The position numbers were made by a program, and so were the translations under genes. From positions 7,130,001 through 7,194,000 of the forward strand of contig JARUPY010000607.1 of the NCBI GenBank assembly GCA_029817715.1: DNA of 64,000 bases, in the 5' to 3' direction. Under the pieces are notes generated by a model that saw only the letters and a list, made by a program, of their open reading frames with translations, searched no databases and had not been told where the DNA came from. Positions 10,701-21,524 of this stretch are shown in pieces (the first letter of the stretch is position 1; each line of letters begins with the position of its first letter). This DNA comes from Melastoma dodecandrum (Eukaryota > Streptophyta > Magnoliopsida > Myrtales > Melastomataceae).

Positions 10701-11634
10701 ACCGTCGCATCTGAATCGTACCACCAATCAGCCGATTTGGTTGTGGTTGCCATGTGAACTTCCGTGACCAGACCTATTTTCAAGTTGGTTGCTATTGCGA
10801 TAATTTCGTCAATTTTATCCACATGATTCGCATGCTTTGTGTCATACTTCTTTATTTTTTTTCATGATTCGACAATCCCTTTTGAAGGGACCCTTCTTTC
10901 CACAATGAAAGCAAACTTTGTCTTACTTTGGATTCATGTCATCGTGTTTCCTCTTCTTCCCTAGAAAGACACCTTTTTTCTCAATGTTATTGGCATTGGA
11001 TCCCAAAATATTACCCTTTTCGTCTCTAGATCGGGACTCCTCTATCAGAATGTGCTTCTCAATTTCCTCGAGATTATACGTCTTTGTTGAGTGAAGTAAC
11101 TTCTTCCAGTATCCACTCCAACTTGGAGGTGATCTAGAGATTATAACTCCAACAACAAATGACGTCGGAAGTTTAACCTTCAAGTTATTTAACTTGGACA
11201 AGAAGTTGTGCAATTGGCTTATGATGGGGATATCATTGCTCATTTTGAACTCGTCAAACTCGAGATTGGAAACTTCTCCGATCCCTGTATTGATATTTGA
11301 TGACGAGCCTCGAGAGTTCTCCATATTTCTTGTGGTGATTCTAGTGGGGAGGCAAGGTTGTAGAGTTGATCAAAGAGAGAATTGAGGATGTGGCCGCGAC
11401 AAAGTACTTCGTCATCCTTTTGTTTCTTCCTTCCAGCAAGGAGCGCAGGATCATCGGTGTTCAACAATTAGTGCCTGACGTCACTTCCAAGTCAAGTACG
11501 TAAGAAATTTTTAGTGCCATCAACAAGAACATCATCTTGTCCTTCCTTCGCATGTAATTGGTGCCGTCGAACCGGTCCAATTTGGTGTAGTCAGAGTGCG
11601 TCATTTTCATTATAGTATCGGAGGATGAAGCCAT
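7773..11634 (-). pseudogene. gag-pol pseudogene of copia element 1
   Basis: From the 5' end: gag starts at 11634 (MASSSDTIMK...LDRFDGTNY), hits a stop after about 57 codons and continues in other frames to about 10870. The nucleocapsid knuckle reads FAFHCGKKGPFKRDC, so one Cys and the His are lost. Protease (10475-10822) reads WWYDSDATVHV, with DSG changed to DSD. Integrase follows (10089-10295, KYEVCVQAKMNKK; 9879-10067, KIKALRSDRGREY; 9279-9722). Reverse transcriptase (8379-9138) keeps HVKLTFLNGDLDEE, FLYGLKQAPKKW and IYVDD. RNase H (7773-8363) has SDANDANDANW and YCNSEATMS. Many stops and frameshifts make it non-functional. The domain order identifies Ty1/copia; gag resembles elements with the UBN2-type capsid. 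Confidence 0.85.
8246..8272 (-). repeat. 9-bp triplication in the RNase H region of element 1
   Basis: The plus strand carries TTAGCATCA-type units three times in a row, encoding DAN-DAN-DAN on the minus strand where related elements have a single SDANW. It expands the site around the first RNase H carboxylate and looks like replication slippage. Confidence 0.8.
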
Positions 11635-11650
11635 AATAGTTTCTTAAAAC

Positions 11651-12497
11651 TGTTGGGAGATTTTGATCATGAATGGTAGGAAAAGCTTCAATTTCTATCA
11701 CTAACGAACAAATTGTAAGGATGCAAACAACACCGATGGCCTTAATTTCATCCTCTTTAAGGAACTATTCCCCCCCACTATAAAGTTACATATGGGATGT
11801 AATCCGTAATTATCCCTCCAGGAGTAATGAAACACGTCGATCCTGCAAGAACGAGTGTTCCAATAAGAAATCTCAAAGAGAAATGGTTTTTGGAATATTG
11901 GGGTTGTATTGATCCCTATTTCCACACGCCTGTCTAATTATGTATATATAGACTACCTGTAATCTCAAACAACTTTTGAAGCAAAGAGATATGACCTTAT
12001 GGTCATTAAAAACTACTAGCTAACCATTATAATGAGGAGATATGACTTTTCATGATTAACGAATGTAACCTTTCATTATAAGAGATAACTCTTCATGAAA
12101 GGATGTACCACAAACGACGGTTGTGACTCGTGTATCTTCAAAACAAATGTTATGATGACGAGGTGTGTTTATTGTTTCCCTTATCAAGAGACACAACCCT
12201 TCACAATGACAGTTTCATCGCTTATATTGTTTTTCCTCAAAACGTCGATGGAGGCATCCGTCTGATTTGGCGGATACTTCCATCGCTTGTCAGATAATAC
12301 GGAGGCATCCGTTGGATTAGACGAATGCGTTCGTTCCTTGTCAAATATCATGGAAGGATCCGTCGGATCAGACGGATGCGTCCGTCTCTTCTCAGATATC
12401 ACGCTGCATCCGTCGGATCAGAGGATGCACCTGTTGCTGTTCTAGTCGACAATTTCGAACATTTCAATATCCGATAACAACTCCAAGTTATTCAACA
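11651..12497 (-). repeat. 5' LTR of copia element 1
   Basis: On the plus strand it runs from TGTTGGGAGATTTTGATC to TTATTCAACA. It contains a minus-strand TATA-like TATATATACA around 11941-11950 and, near its upstream end, a cluster of CGGATGC/GCATCCG words spaced about 50-60 bp apart (12250-12430). Only 16 bp separate it from the gag ATG at 11634, with no primer-binding site resembling TGGTATCAGAGC. Confidence 0.75.
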
Positions 12498-12502
12498 GTT
12501 TG

Positions 12503-14393
12503 ATTGTTGTTTTACTAAAATTTTCAACCCAAGTCATTTCTATTAAATTGAAAAATTTTCAAAATTTTCATTCTTACCTTTAAAAAAAAAGGTCTTTGGT
12601 AAAGTAAAATTTAAAACTCAAAAGTCAACGCATTAAGTATAATTAATTATAGTGGCTCGAACCCTCTCCCTATGTCGTACGATTGAGACGTTATTTCTTC
12701 GTACATGCGTACGAAATATGACACGTATTTCGTACATTTCAAGTTATCATCGACGTGACTTTCGTACATGGAACGAATGGCATTGTACATTCGTATTTGA
12801 ACAGAGTTTTTTGTGTTTCAATTTAGGGTTGGTCGAGGCAGGTGAGTTGGTTGTGAAAAATTTTGCATGATGGAAGATGGAAGAAAGTGCATTAATGAAA
12901 CACATAGGACAACGACGACATTCGCTTCATAGTATCCGCCACAAACAAACCCAACAAAAGAAATCCACTAGTCATGGTAGTCCATTGCAAAAAAAGAAAG
13001 AACTGAGACATTATCTAATCGCTTATTGTCCCTCCAAAAAGTGGACGTTCTTATAACCCAAAAATGAAATGGCCTGTAGGTGGTCTTCTTACAGGTCCGT
13101 GAATAGGTGGCGTGGATAGTCCTACAACAAAGCAACATTTCGTTATATGGAGTTGTATACTTAACGAGTCTGTATAGTTTGTTACCAGATGAACGACACT
13201 TGCAGTCGCATCCAGTTCCTCAAGGAAGTGCAAACTTATTTATTGGCAGCGCCAAAGGATCATGGTATGGCCTTGCCAGGAATCAACAAGATGGAAGTTG
13301 CTGAAGTCAAGTGAATGAGCGAAGTACTGGGCTTGGGCGGAAGCTGTTGGGGGTGGACAGAAAATAAACGCTTTGCTAGCCTTCTGATTTGAGAACAACT
13401 CGAAGCAGTAATACAAAAGGTTTCCGCATTGTATTCCTGTACCAGCCGGAGCAAGATGTTTACCTCATCATGCAACGACACATCGCCGACTCCTTTTGCA
13501 GTTGCGGTGTCGACGTAGCCGGTTCCCTTAAAACGAAGCTCACAGACGGTGGTGGAATGTACGAGGTCGAGCTTAACACGAAACTGGGATATCTTTCTGC
13601 TCGAGAAAGTTGTAATCAACTTCAGAAGTGAACGATGTACATGCAAGAGGAACCTGTTTGTACTAGGGTGAAAGACGTAAATCAATGGGATGTTCATTCT
13701 GCGGGGACGTACTCAATGTTCATTTCACAGTTACCTTCGTTAAGTGGTCCCATTTCTTGTAGGTTATCTAAGATCGTTACCTGCAATTCGCGAACCCATC
13801 GGCCATTTGGGTAATCCGACAGTAGATAAAAGGGCATCACACTTCATACGTCACCATGTAAGGAGGTGACTCCCTTATTACTCATTGGCTGAACCATATC
13901 TCTTTACACAGCCTTACGACTTGCTCCAAAGGCATCAGACGAACTGATTTGATCTAGAGGTTGAAGGTTGCCGATGTTTCAAGTTGTGTGATGTCGTTGG
14001 TGCTCAAACCTCGACCATTCTGTATTTTTGTATTATGGTGGAGAGGCCTAGGTCAGTGATGTTTGGGATGGATGATACTATTATGAAAAGCAGTAGCCAA
14101 TGCTGTAATTTATAGTGTCTCAGCAAGTGGCGAGTTTACTTCAAGGGATGTTAGTGGGAATTAAGTTCACCGTGTGTAGTAGCTCTTTGCAGATCGATGT
14201 GGAGGTGGTGGTTGATGTAATTAATAGACGATGGAATTAGGGGATTGATGGCAAGTGTTGTGGCAATGATTGAAAATCTTGAAGGAAGGTGACTTGTAAT
14301 AAGGGAAAACCTTTAGCAAGTGTAATCGCATCGTGCAACAGTAGGTGATTGACATAGAAGCAAATGTCATTGAGTGAAATTTTGCGGGAGTGG
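12503..14393. other. Unassigned interval between the two copia elements
   Basis: No family was recognised. The longest open frame is 13260-13697 on minus (145 codons, including ELRFKGTGYVDTATAKGVGD and a possible donor GAG/GTAAAC after SLHDE). It may be a relic exon or chance. Around 12670-12800 the words TTTCGTAC and CGTAC recur, including the perfect palindrome-like TTCGTACATGCGTACGAA at 12698-12715. Before the second copia insertion this DNA was contiguous with 23210 onward. Confidence 0.4.
14389..14393. repeat. Target-site duplication of copia element 2, left copy (AGTGG)
   Basis: AGTGG immediately precedes the left LTR and is repeated exactly at 23205-23209 after the right LTR. Confidence 0.9.
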
Positions 14394-16086
14394 TGTTAGT
14401 TTTAGGGCACAGCCGAAATATGAAATAAACTTTTGTGTCCAAAATTAAAAGAACCCTCGTAGTACGTATAAGATTTTATGATAAACACAAATAAAACTTA
14501 TCCGGAATCCGTACCTCGATATTCCGGTAAACCAAAACACGGTCACGAATGAGCAAGAGCCCCACGTGTGACTCCTCTAGTGGTATCCACGCGCACACGA
14601 TCACGAACCTCTCGACGATCCTGTAGGTGCTAGCCTCTTAGATCGACGAAGGACTTTCAGAAGCAAAATCACTTGGACTTCTGATTTCTTTTTGGGGTTT
14701 TTTCTTTTCATATTCTCTCAACTCAGGACCAATGATACGCTCTATCTCCCAATCTAAGTGTTATCTGACAAACCCCTCCCAACCCATTAAATTTATTGCC
14801 TTAAAAGAAAAATCTTACGTTTCATTTGTAAAATAATCCAAATGATAGTAACGGCAATATACTAATTAATAAATATATAAATTTAACCGAAAATCCACAA
14901 TGATTAAATTAAATTAGTTAAAATTATTATTTAAACATTAAAACAAAACTGTATATGTATGAGTTAAAATAATTTGATTAAATATTATTTTCTTAAATAA
15001 AATATCCAAAATATAAAATCTAAACAATTATTAAATGTTTATTTCATATCTTTTATTTAATATAATACCATTCGAATAAATTCATATTCGATCTTGGTCT
15101 ATTTATTTGCTTCCTATATTTCAGAATAAATTAATAATCCAATTAATTCTAATTTTGAAATAATAAAATTATTAATTTTAGTATCCACTAAAATAATTAA
15201 TAATATAATGTTCGTGTCGACGTGTTATACGTGCGACCCTCTAAGTCCTATACACGAAGGTAGTGTATATCCATACACAAACTAAGGTAACCGTCTAGCA
15301 ACAGTTTTGAGTCCCCCAACGTGTCAGCATAGTGATCATAAATCATAAACCACTATGAATCGATTACTATGTAATTCAATCTCTTCATCTAACCGACATC
15401 CCAATTAATTCGGCGCAAAAATACATCATCACCAAATTAATTATTTTACTTGATTACCAAGATATAATAGACTCACTTGAATGTAAAACATTCCTTCCAT
15501 GGCCATGGATTTTAGAGTCACTAATATCTCTATCAAGTTGCCTAGATGTTAACTCTCTAATCCAAGAGAGCGATGAATCCTATATTGACTCAACATTATT
15601 CTCTCTACGCTTTGTCACACACCCAACAATCGTATTACTCACAATCCGGTTAAAGACTGCTTTTAACGACGTCAAAGTGCGCAAACTCCATGCATAGAAT
15701 AAATGAAGGTCTCAAGTCAAAAGATCAGTTCCACTCGTCCATAAAGAGGATTTGACCAATGATTTTCAATATGTGGTATCATCTTAAACTGGTCGTGTCC
15801 AGTAACCCTAAACTCAAGGTACCCCTAAGTATAACTTAGATATACAATCCCCTGGTCTATCTTGACCTCAGTTATACTCAGCGATGATCTAGATGTCCAT
15901 GTCCCCTCTAAGCATCTATCCGATCATGGACTATTTCAGATTAATATACTCATTAATCTGTAGGACATTATCATTAATAATTTTACGTGCAGAAAAGTAA
16001 AATAATCAATGACAAATACTTGCTTTATTAATTATTTATCTACAAGTACAATAAAGTGTCTTGGCACATAAATGCACACTCTAACA
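14394..16086 (-). repeat. 3' LTR of copia element 2
   Basis: It aligns along its full length with 21525-23204. It starts TGTTAGTTTTAGGGC and ends GCACACTCTAACA on the plus strand. It adjoins the polypurine tract at 16087. Confidence 0.92.
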
Positions 16087-16097
16087 GTCTCCCACTT
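16087..16097 (-). other. Polypurine tract of copia element 2
   Basis: On the minus strand AAGTGGGAGAC lies immediately before the LTR start TGTTAG, the position and composition expected for the plus-strand primer of reverse transcription. Confidence 0.85.
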
Positions 16098-16100
16098 GCA

Positions 16101-19100
16101 CTATTGCCAAGCACCATGGACTCGAAGTCCGAGACTCCTCACATGGGTGTCATGTTTATGCAGAGGTAAGGCCTTTGTGAGTGGTTCCGCGATATTTTCG
16201 CTCGTATCAACTCTGCTAACCAACACGTCACCCCTCTGAACAATCTCTCGGAGGATGTGATATTTCCGCAGTACGTGCTTGGATCGTTGGTGAGACCTCG
16301 GCTCCTTGGCCTGAGCTATGGCTACATTGTTGTCACAGTACAATGTCACTGGGTCAACAATGCTCGGAACCATTTCAAGCTCCGCTATGAAGTTCTTGAT
16401 CCACACAGCTTCCTTTGCCGCCTCGGAAGCTGCAATGTACTCGGACTCAGCTGTAGAATCTGCAACTGTCTCCTGCTTGGAACTCCTCCAACATACAGCT
16501 GCACCATTTAAGCAAAACATATAACCCTGCTGCGATTTCATATCATCTCGATCTATCTGGAAACTAGTGTCAGTATATCCTCTGACAACTAACTCCTCAC
16601 CTCTTCCATAAATTAAGAACATGTCCTTTGTTCTTCTAAGATACTTAAGGAGTTTTTACTGTAATCCAATGACCCTCTCTAGGATCTGACTGATATCAAC
16701 TTGTCATGCTCAAAGCATACAAGACATTGGGTCGAGTGCAAATCATGGTATACATAATGGACCCTATAGCTGATGCATAAGGTATCTTGCCCTTCCTTCC
16801 TCTCTCCTCCTATGTCTTCGGACACATAGACTTGGAAAGATGTACACCATGTGACATTGGCAAGAATCCCTCTTGGAATTCTGCATGATGTGTCTATTCA
16901 ACACCTTGTCAATATACATACTTTGACTCAAACCCAGCAACCTATTTTGTCTATCTCGGTATAATCTAATACCTAAGACATAACTCGCTTCCCTAAGATC
17001 TTTCATAGAGAAACACTCTCCCAGCCAAGTCTTGGTAGACTCTAGACTAGGAATATCATTGCCTATCAGAAGTATATTATCAACATGCAGCACTAGGAAC
17101 GAAATCTTCCTCCCACTAACCTTCTTGTAAACACAAGGTTCCTCTGGATTCTTGACATAGCCAAATTCTTTGACCGCTTTGTCAAATAGCAGATTCCAAC
17201 TCCGAGATGCTTGCTTTAGCCCATAAATGGACCTCTTGAGCTTACATACTTTATCTACATTCTTGGATGCAATGAAACCGGGAGGTTGTACCAAAAATAC
17301 TTCCTCATGTAACTTTCCATTCAGAAAAGCGGTTTTTACATCCATCTGCCAGTTCTCGTGATCCTTGTAAGCTGCTATCACAAGCAGAATTCTAATGGAC
17401 TTAAGCATTGCAACCGGAGAAAACGTTTCATCATAGTCAATTCCTTGACGTTGAGTGAAACCCTTGGCCACAAGTCTTGCTTTAGAGGTACTTATATTCC
17501 CTTTCATGTCAATCTTCTTCTTGAAGATTCACTTGCACCCTATGGGTTTTACCCCAACTGGCACATCAACCAACTCCCATACTTGGTAGGTATACATGGA
17601 GTCCATCTCTGATTTCATGGCTTCTAGCCATTTCTCGAAATCATTTGAAGCTAGGTATACATGGAGTCCATCTATGATTTCATGGCTTCTAGCCATTTCT
17701 CGAAATCATTTGAAGCGATTGCTTCCTCATAAGTCGATGGTTCATCATCCTCGACGAGCAGTACTTCCTCATGTTGGGTTACCTGCCAACCATATCCGTC
17801 AGGCTCTCGGTGTACTCTTGTAGACTTACGTTGATCTTGCGTTCCTTGAACATTTTCAGAAGTTACAATCGCTTGTACTAGTGGTACCGATTCCCTATCT
17901 AAATGTTCAGTTTCCAACCTATTTGTAGAGTCTGAAATTTCTTCAAGACTTACTTTACTCCTACTAATCTCTTTAGAAATGAATTCTCTTTCCAAAAAAG
18001 TAGTATATCCAGCAACAATCACTTTGTGCTCGCTTGGGAGATAAAAATAGTATCCCTTTATTTCCTTGGGATAACCTACAAACATACACTTAGTGGATCT
18101 TGCCGCAAGCTTATCAGAATTTTCATTCTTCACATAAGCATCACAACCCCATATCTTAAGATAAGACAAGTTTGGTTTCTTCCCAAACCGTAATTCATAA
18201 GGAGTCTTATCTACTGACTTGGTTGGAACTCGGTTAAGCATGTATGCTTTCTAAGGCATAACCCTAAAATGACAACGGAAGACTTGCATGACTCATCATT
18301 GATCTAACCTTGTCCATGAGCGTGCGGTTCCTCCTTACTGAAACACCATACCACTCCGGTGTTTTAGGAGGTGTGAGTTGTGAAACGATCCCACACTCTT
18401 TTAGGTAATCAATGAAGTCTTGGCTAAAATACTCGTCGCCTCGATCACTCCGAAGGGCTTTTATCTTCCGGCCTCGTTGATTCTCTACCTTGTTCTTAAA
18501 CTCTTTAAACTTTTCCAGAGTTTCAGACTTGTGCCTCATTAAGTAGACATATCCATATCTACTTAAATTGTCGGTGAAAGTCACGAAGTAGGTATATCCT
18601 CCTCTGGCCTGAACCGGCAATGGCCCACACACATCACTATATATGAGTTTTAGCAGTTCCTTGGCCCTTTCACCTATCTTGGTAGAGGCTTCTTGGTCAT
18701 TTTTCCTTGTAAACAGGCTTCACATGTATCTATGGGCTCTAACTCAAAAGAGTCCACATACCCGTTACTTAGTAACCTTGCGATGCGTTTCTCATTTACA
18801 TGACCAAGCCTACAATGCTAGAGATATGTTAAGTTTGAGTCACGCGTTTTCTGTTTCTTCCCTTCAACACAGTAAATCGGCTCATCCAAATTAAGTACGT
18901 ACAAACCATTATTTAATGAACCATTTCCATAGAACATCCCATCCAAATAAAAGGAACACAACTTGTCCTTGAATTCAAAACAAAATCCCTTGGCGTCTAA
19001 ACTCAACACCGAAATGATGTTCTTGGAAAAACTAGGAATGAAATAACAGTTCTCCAAATTTAAATCAAATCCAATGGGCAACTTTATTATGTATGTCCCT

Positions 19101-20122
19101 ACAGTTAATACAGCAGCTCTAGCTCCATTCGACACTCGTAGGTCCATCTTGCCCTAGGACAGCCGTCTACAGTCACTTAGACCCTGCAAGTTAGCACAAA
19201 TGTGAGAACTACTTCCGGAGTCTATGAACCATGATGAAGAAATAAAAAGATTGCATTCAATCCCAAAGATACCCGAAGTCTGCTCCACTAGCATTCTTCT
19301 TCATGAGTTGGAACCAATTCTTCTTCCAATGTCCTTTCTTGCCACAATGAAAGCATATAACCTCCTTTTCATCAGACTGGGTACCTGCTGCCCTTTCTTA
19401 AGCCTCTTTTGAGCTGGAGGTCCTGCGGTCTTAACTGCTTTAGCCTTGGGATTGAATTTCCCGGTGCCAGGACGCTTGTTGGTCTTTCTGACCATCATTG
19501 CTCGAAGTGTAGGATTCACCTTCATGTCCTTCTCATCAGTTTTTAGCATTGCCATCAAATCAGTCAAACTCTTCTCCATACTGTTCATGTTGAAGTTCAA
19601 CACAAACTGAGAAAATGATGGTCGGAGTGAGGACAAAACCGGGTCAACAGCTAAGTCCTGGTCCAACTTGGAACCCAAGCTCTCGAGCCTCTCAATGTAC
19701 CCTATCATCTTGAGTACATGTGGCCCAATTGAGTTTCCCTCCACCAGCATTGTTCGAAACAGTGCCCGAGAGGTCTCGTAGCTCTCAACTCTGGCACTCT
19801 CTTGGGAGAGCTCATGTAAGTGCTGATCAATCTCCTTAGCACTCATGTTTTCATACTACCTCTGTAACTCGGGAGACATAGAAGACAACATGAAGCACTG
19901 AACATCCAGCGCATCCTCCAGGTATTGACTGTAGTAAGACTGGTCATCCTCAGAAGCATTAGGTGCAGGTTCTTGAAGTTGTTCGTCCTCTAGCACATAA
20001 ATCTTTCTCTCGTGCCTTAGGATAATTTTCAGTTTTCTATACCAATCCAAGTAGTTGGAACCGATGAGGATATTCTCTTTCTCGAGAAGGCTTCGCAGCG
20101 AAAGGGTGTTTGTGTTTGCCAT
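16101..20122 (-). pseudogene. gag-pol pseudogene of copia element 2
   Basis: Gag runs 19856-20122 (MANTNTLSLRSLLEKEN) and 19301-19846 after a stop; its knuckle CFHCGKKGHWKKNW has the last Cys replaced by Trp. Protease keeps WFIDSGSSSHIC (DSG at 19214-19222), followed by a stop. Pre-integrase and integrase follow (18264-18632, KALRSDRGDEYFS). The catalytic Glu region reads YGVSVRRNRTL where relatives have GVSERRNRT, so Glu is Val. Integrase continues at 17672-18241. Reverse transcriptase (16764-17507) keeps DVKTAFLNGKL and SIYGLKQASRSW, but the YVDD box reads HVDN, losing a catalytic Asp. RNase H (16101-16622) keeps GYTDTSF, STAESEY and LYCDNN. The frame is interrupted at least between each named segment, so this polyprotein cannot be made. 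Confidence 0.9.
17587..17716 (-). repeat. 65-bp tandem duplication in the integrase-RT linker of element 2
   Basis: A unit beginning TAGGTATACATGGAGTCCAT lies at 17587-17651 and is repeated at 17652-17716 with one visible difference. 65 is not a multiple of three, so it also shifts the frame. Confidence 0.9.
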
Positions 20123-21510
20123 CTACAAAATAATTTAAAGCAGAGTTTTAGTATTTGTGGAATATTAATTAATAAAGGACTTTAATATAGCTCCCACTAT
20201 TTTATTCAAAAACTACAGCCCCCACTGTTAAAAAACAACATCCCCTAGCTGTACCTACACACCACACGAAACAAGTAAGCCTTAACTCACCAATCACAAT
20301 TATCTATGTGACTTTCGATGTTTTCACGTTGAGTCTAATAACTCTTAAACTCAAACACTTTCCCCTCAAAAAGCTGACCTTAGGTGAGCTAAACAAGTCA
20401 ACTAAATTGAGTTAAGTCGACCCATTAATCATTTAGAAAAAATTATAGATGTTCTACCAGAAGCCCACAGCTAATCTGTGCCGACTCATGGGAAAAATCC
20501 GACTATTATAATACATATTAATGGAGGGCTTTCATTGTAAAATATTGACTTAATATTTAGGGGCTTTTGATTATATAAGTCTCACCATTAGGACATATTT
20601 GTCTGACCTGACCCTTATTATTATAAAATTAATAATAATGTTATTTCTATATTTAAACTATCATAATTAATTATTAATCTGATAATTAACTTTCTTGGTC
20701 GGTCCAACCGCAAAATTAAATCTGATTTATTGTCAAAATCGGTTGCATCCACAAACCGTTATAATTTTTACTCATGATAATTTAAATTCCCAAAAATAAA
20801 TCCCGACATTCAATTTAGATTTGTCTTAAATTTAGGAATTTATGAGTAGTGTTTTTAGAATTGACTAATCTATTCGGATCACTCTTAACAATTCCCAAAT
20901 TATTTCCTCGTAAAAATCAAAGATATGTGTTAATTATCTTGTGGAATTTAATTTAACAATATATATAATATATTATTTTTGAATTATATTAATATTATAA
21001 TATTATTAAATCGCACTTGGTTGAATCTACAACCAATTCTAATTAATAATTATGCCCATAATAGTTAACAGAATGAATTTTAAACTTTTCACTTCTGTTT
21101 TTAAAGTTTTAGAATTTATGAGCAATCTCCTCCTCGCCATATTGTTTAATTTTGATATAAAATATTATTATAATAAGTAAATTAATATTTTAATCATAAT
21201 CGAGGAAATTAAAATCTCAACTTTGAGATTTAGATCTTATCGTACGGCCTTCAATTTGTGGCCGTATAATTAGATAATTATTAATTTTCTGGAACAATTT
21301 AATATTTAACTTTTGTTCAATAAAAAAAAATTATCTAAATATTTACTTTTAAAGAAAACCACTTCTTTAACATTTATAATAACGATGACAATATACCAAC
21401 AATATAAAACATCTATTTTAATCTAAAATAAAATAGTATATATATTTTGATATGTGAAATCGGTTTTTTTTGTTATAACATCGAAAATTATACGTTCAGA
21501 CCATGAGTAG
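20123..21510 (-). other. 5' leader of copia element 2, non-coding
   Basis: This is AT-rich DNA between the primer-binding site and the gag start, with no supported open frame. A 1.4-kb leader is long but plausible for plant LTR elements. Confidence 0.6.
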
Positions 21511-21522
21511 GCTCTGATGCCA
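21511..21522 (-). other. Primer-binding site of copia element 2 (initiator tRNA-Met type)
   Basis: On the minus strand the bases two nucleotides after the 5' LTR read TGGCATCAGAGC. This is one change away from TGGTATCAGAGC, the usual plant copia site complementary to the 3' end of initiator tRNA-Met. Confidence 0.9.
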
Positions 21523-21524
21523 CT

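Larger units (their letters stand above)
6943..12497 (-). mobile_element. Degenerate Ty1/copia retrotransposon, element 1
   Basis: The element lies on the minus strand. Its 5' LTR is at 11651-12497 (847 bp) and its 3' LTR at 6943-7279 (337 bp, internally deleted). The 5' LTR termini are TGTTG and CAACA. Flanking 5-mers ATTTG (6938-6942) and GTTTG (12498-12502) look like a target duplication with one change. Between the LTRs lie relics of gag, protease, integrase, reverse transcriptase and RNase H in the copia order, all broken by stops and frameshifts. It starts 43 bp beyond the solo LTR. Confidence 0.8.

Noticed and set aside
13260..13697. 145-codon minus-strand open frame as a host gene
   Set aside because: No family recognised and a plus-strand frame overlaps it. 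Kept only as a remark on the unassigned interval.
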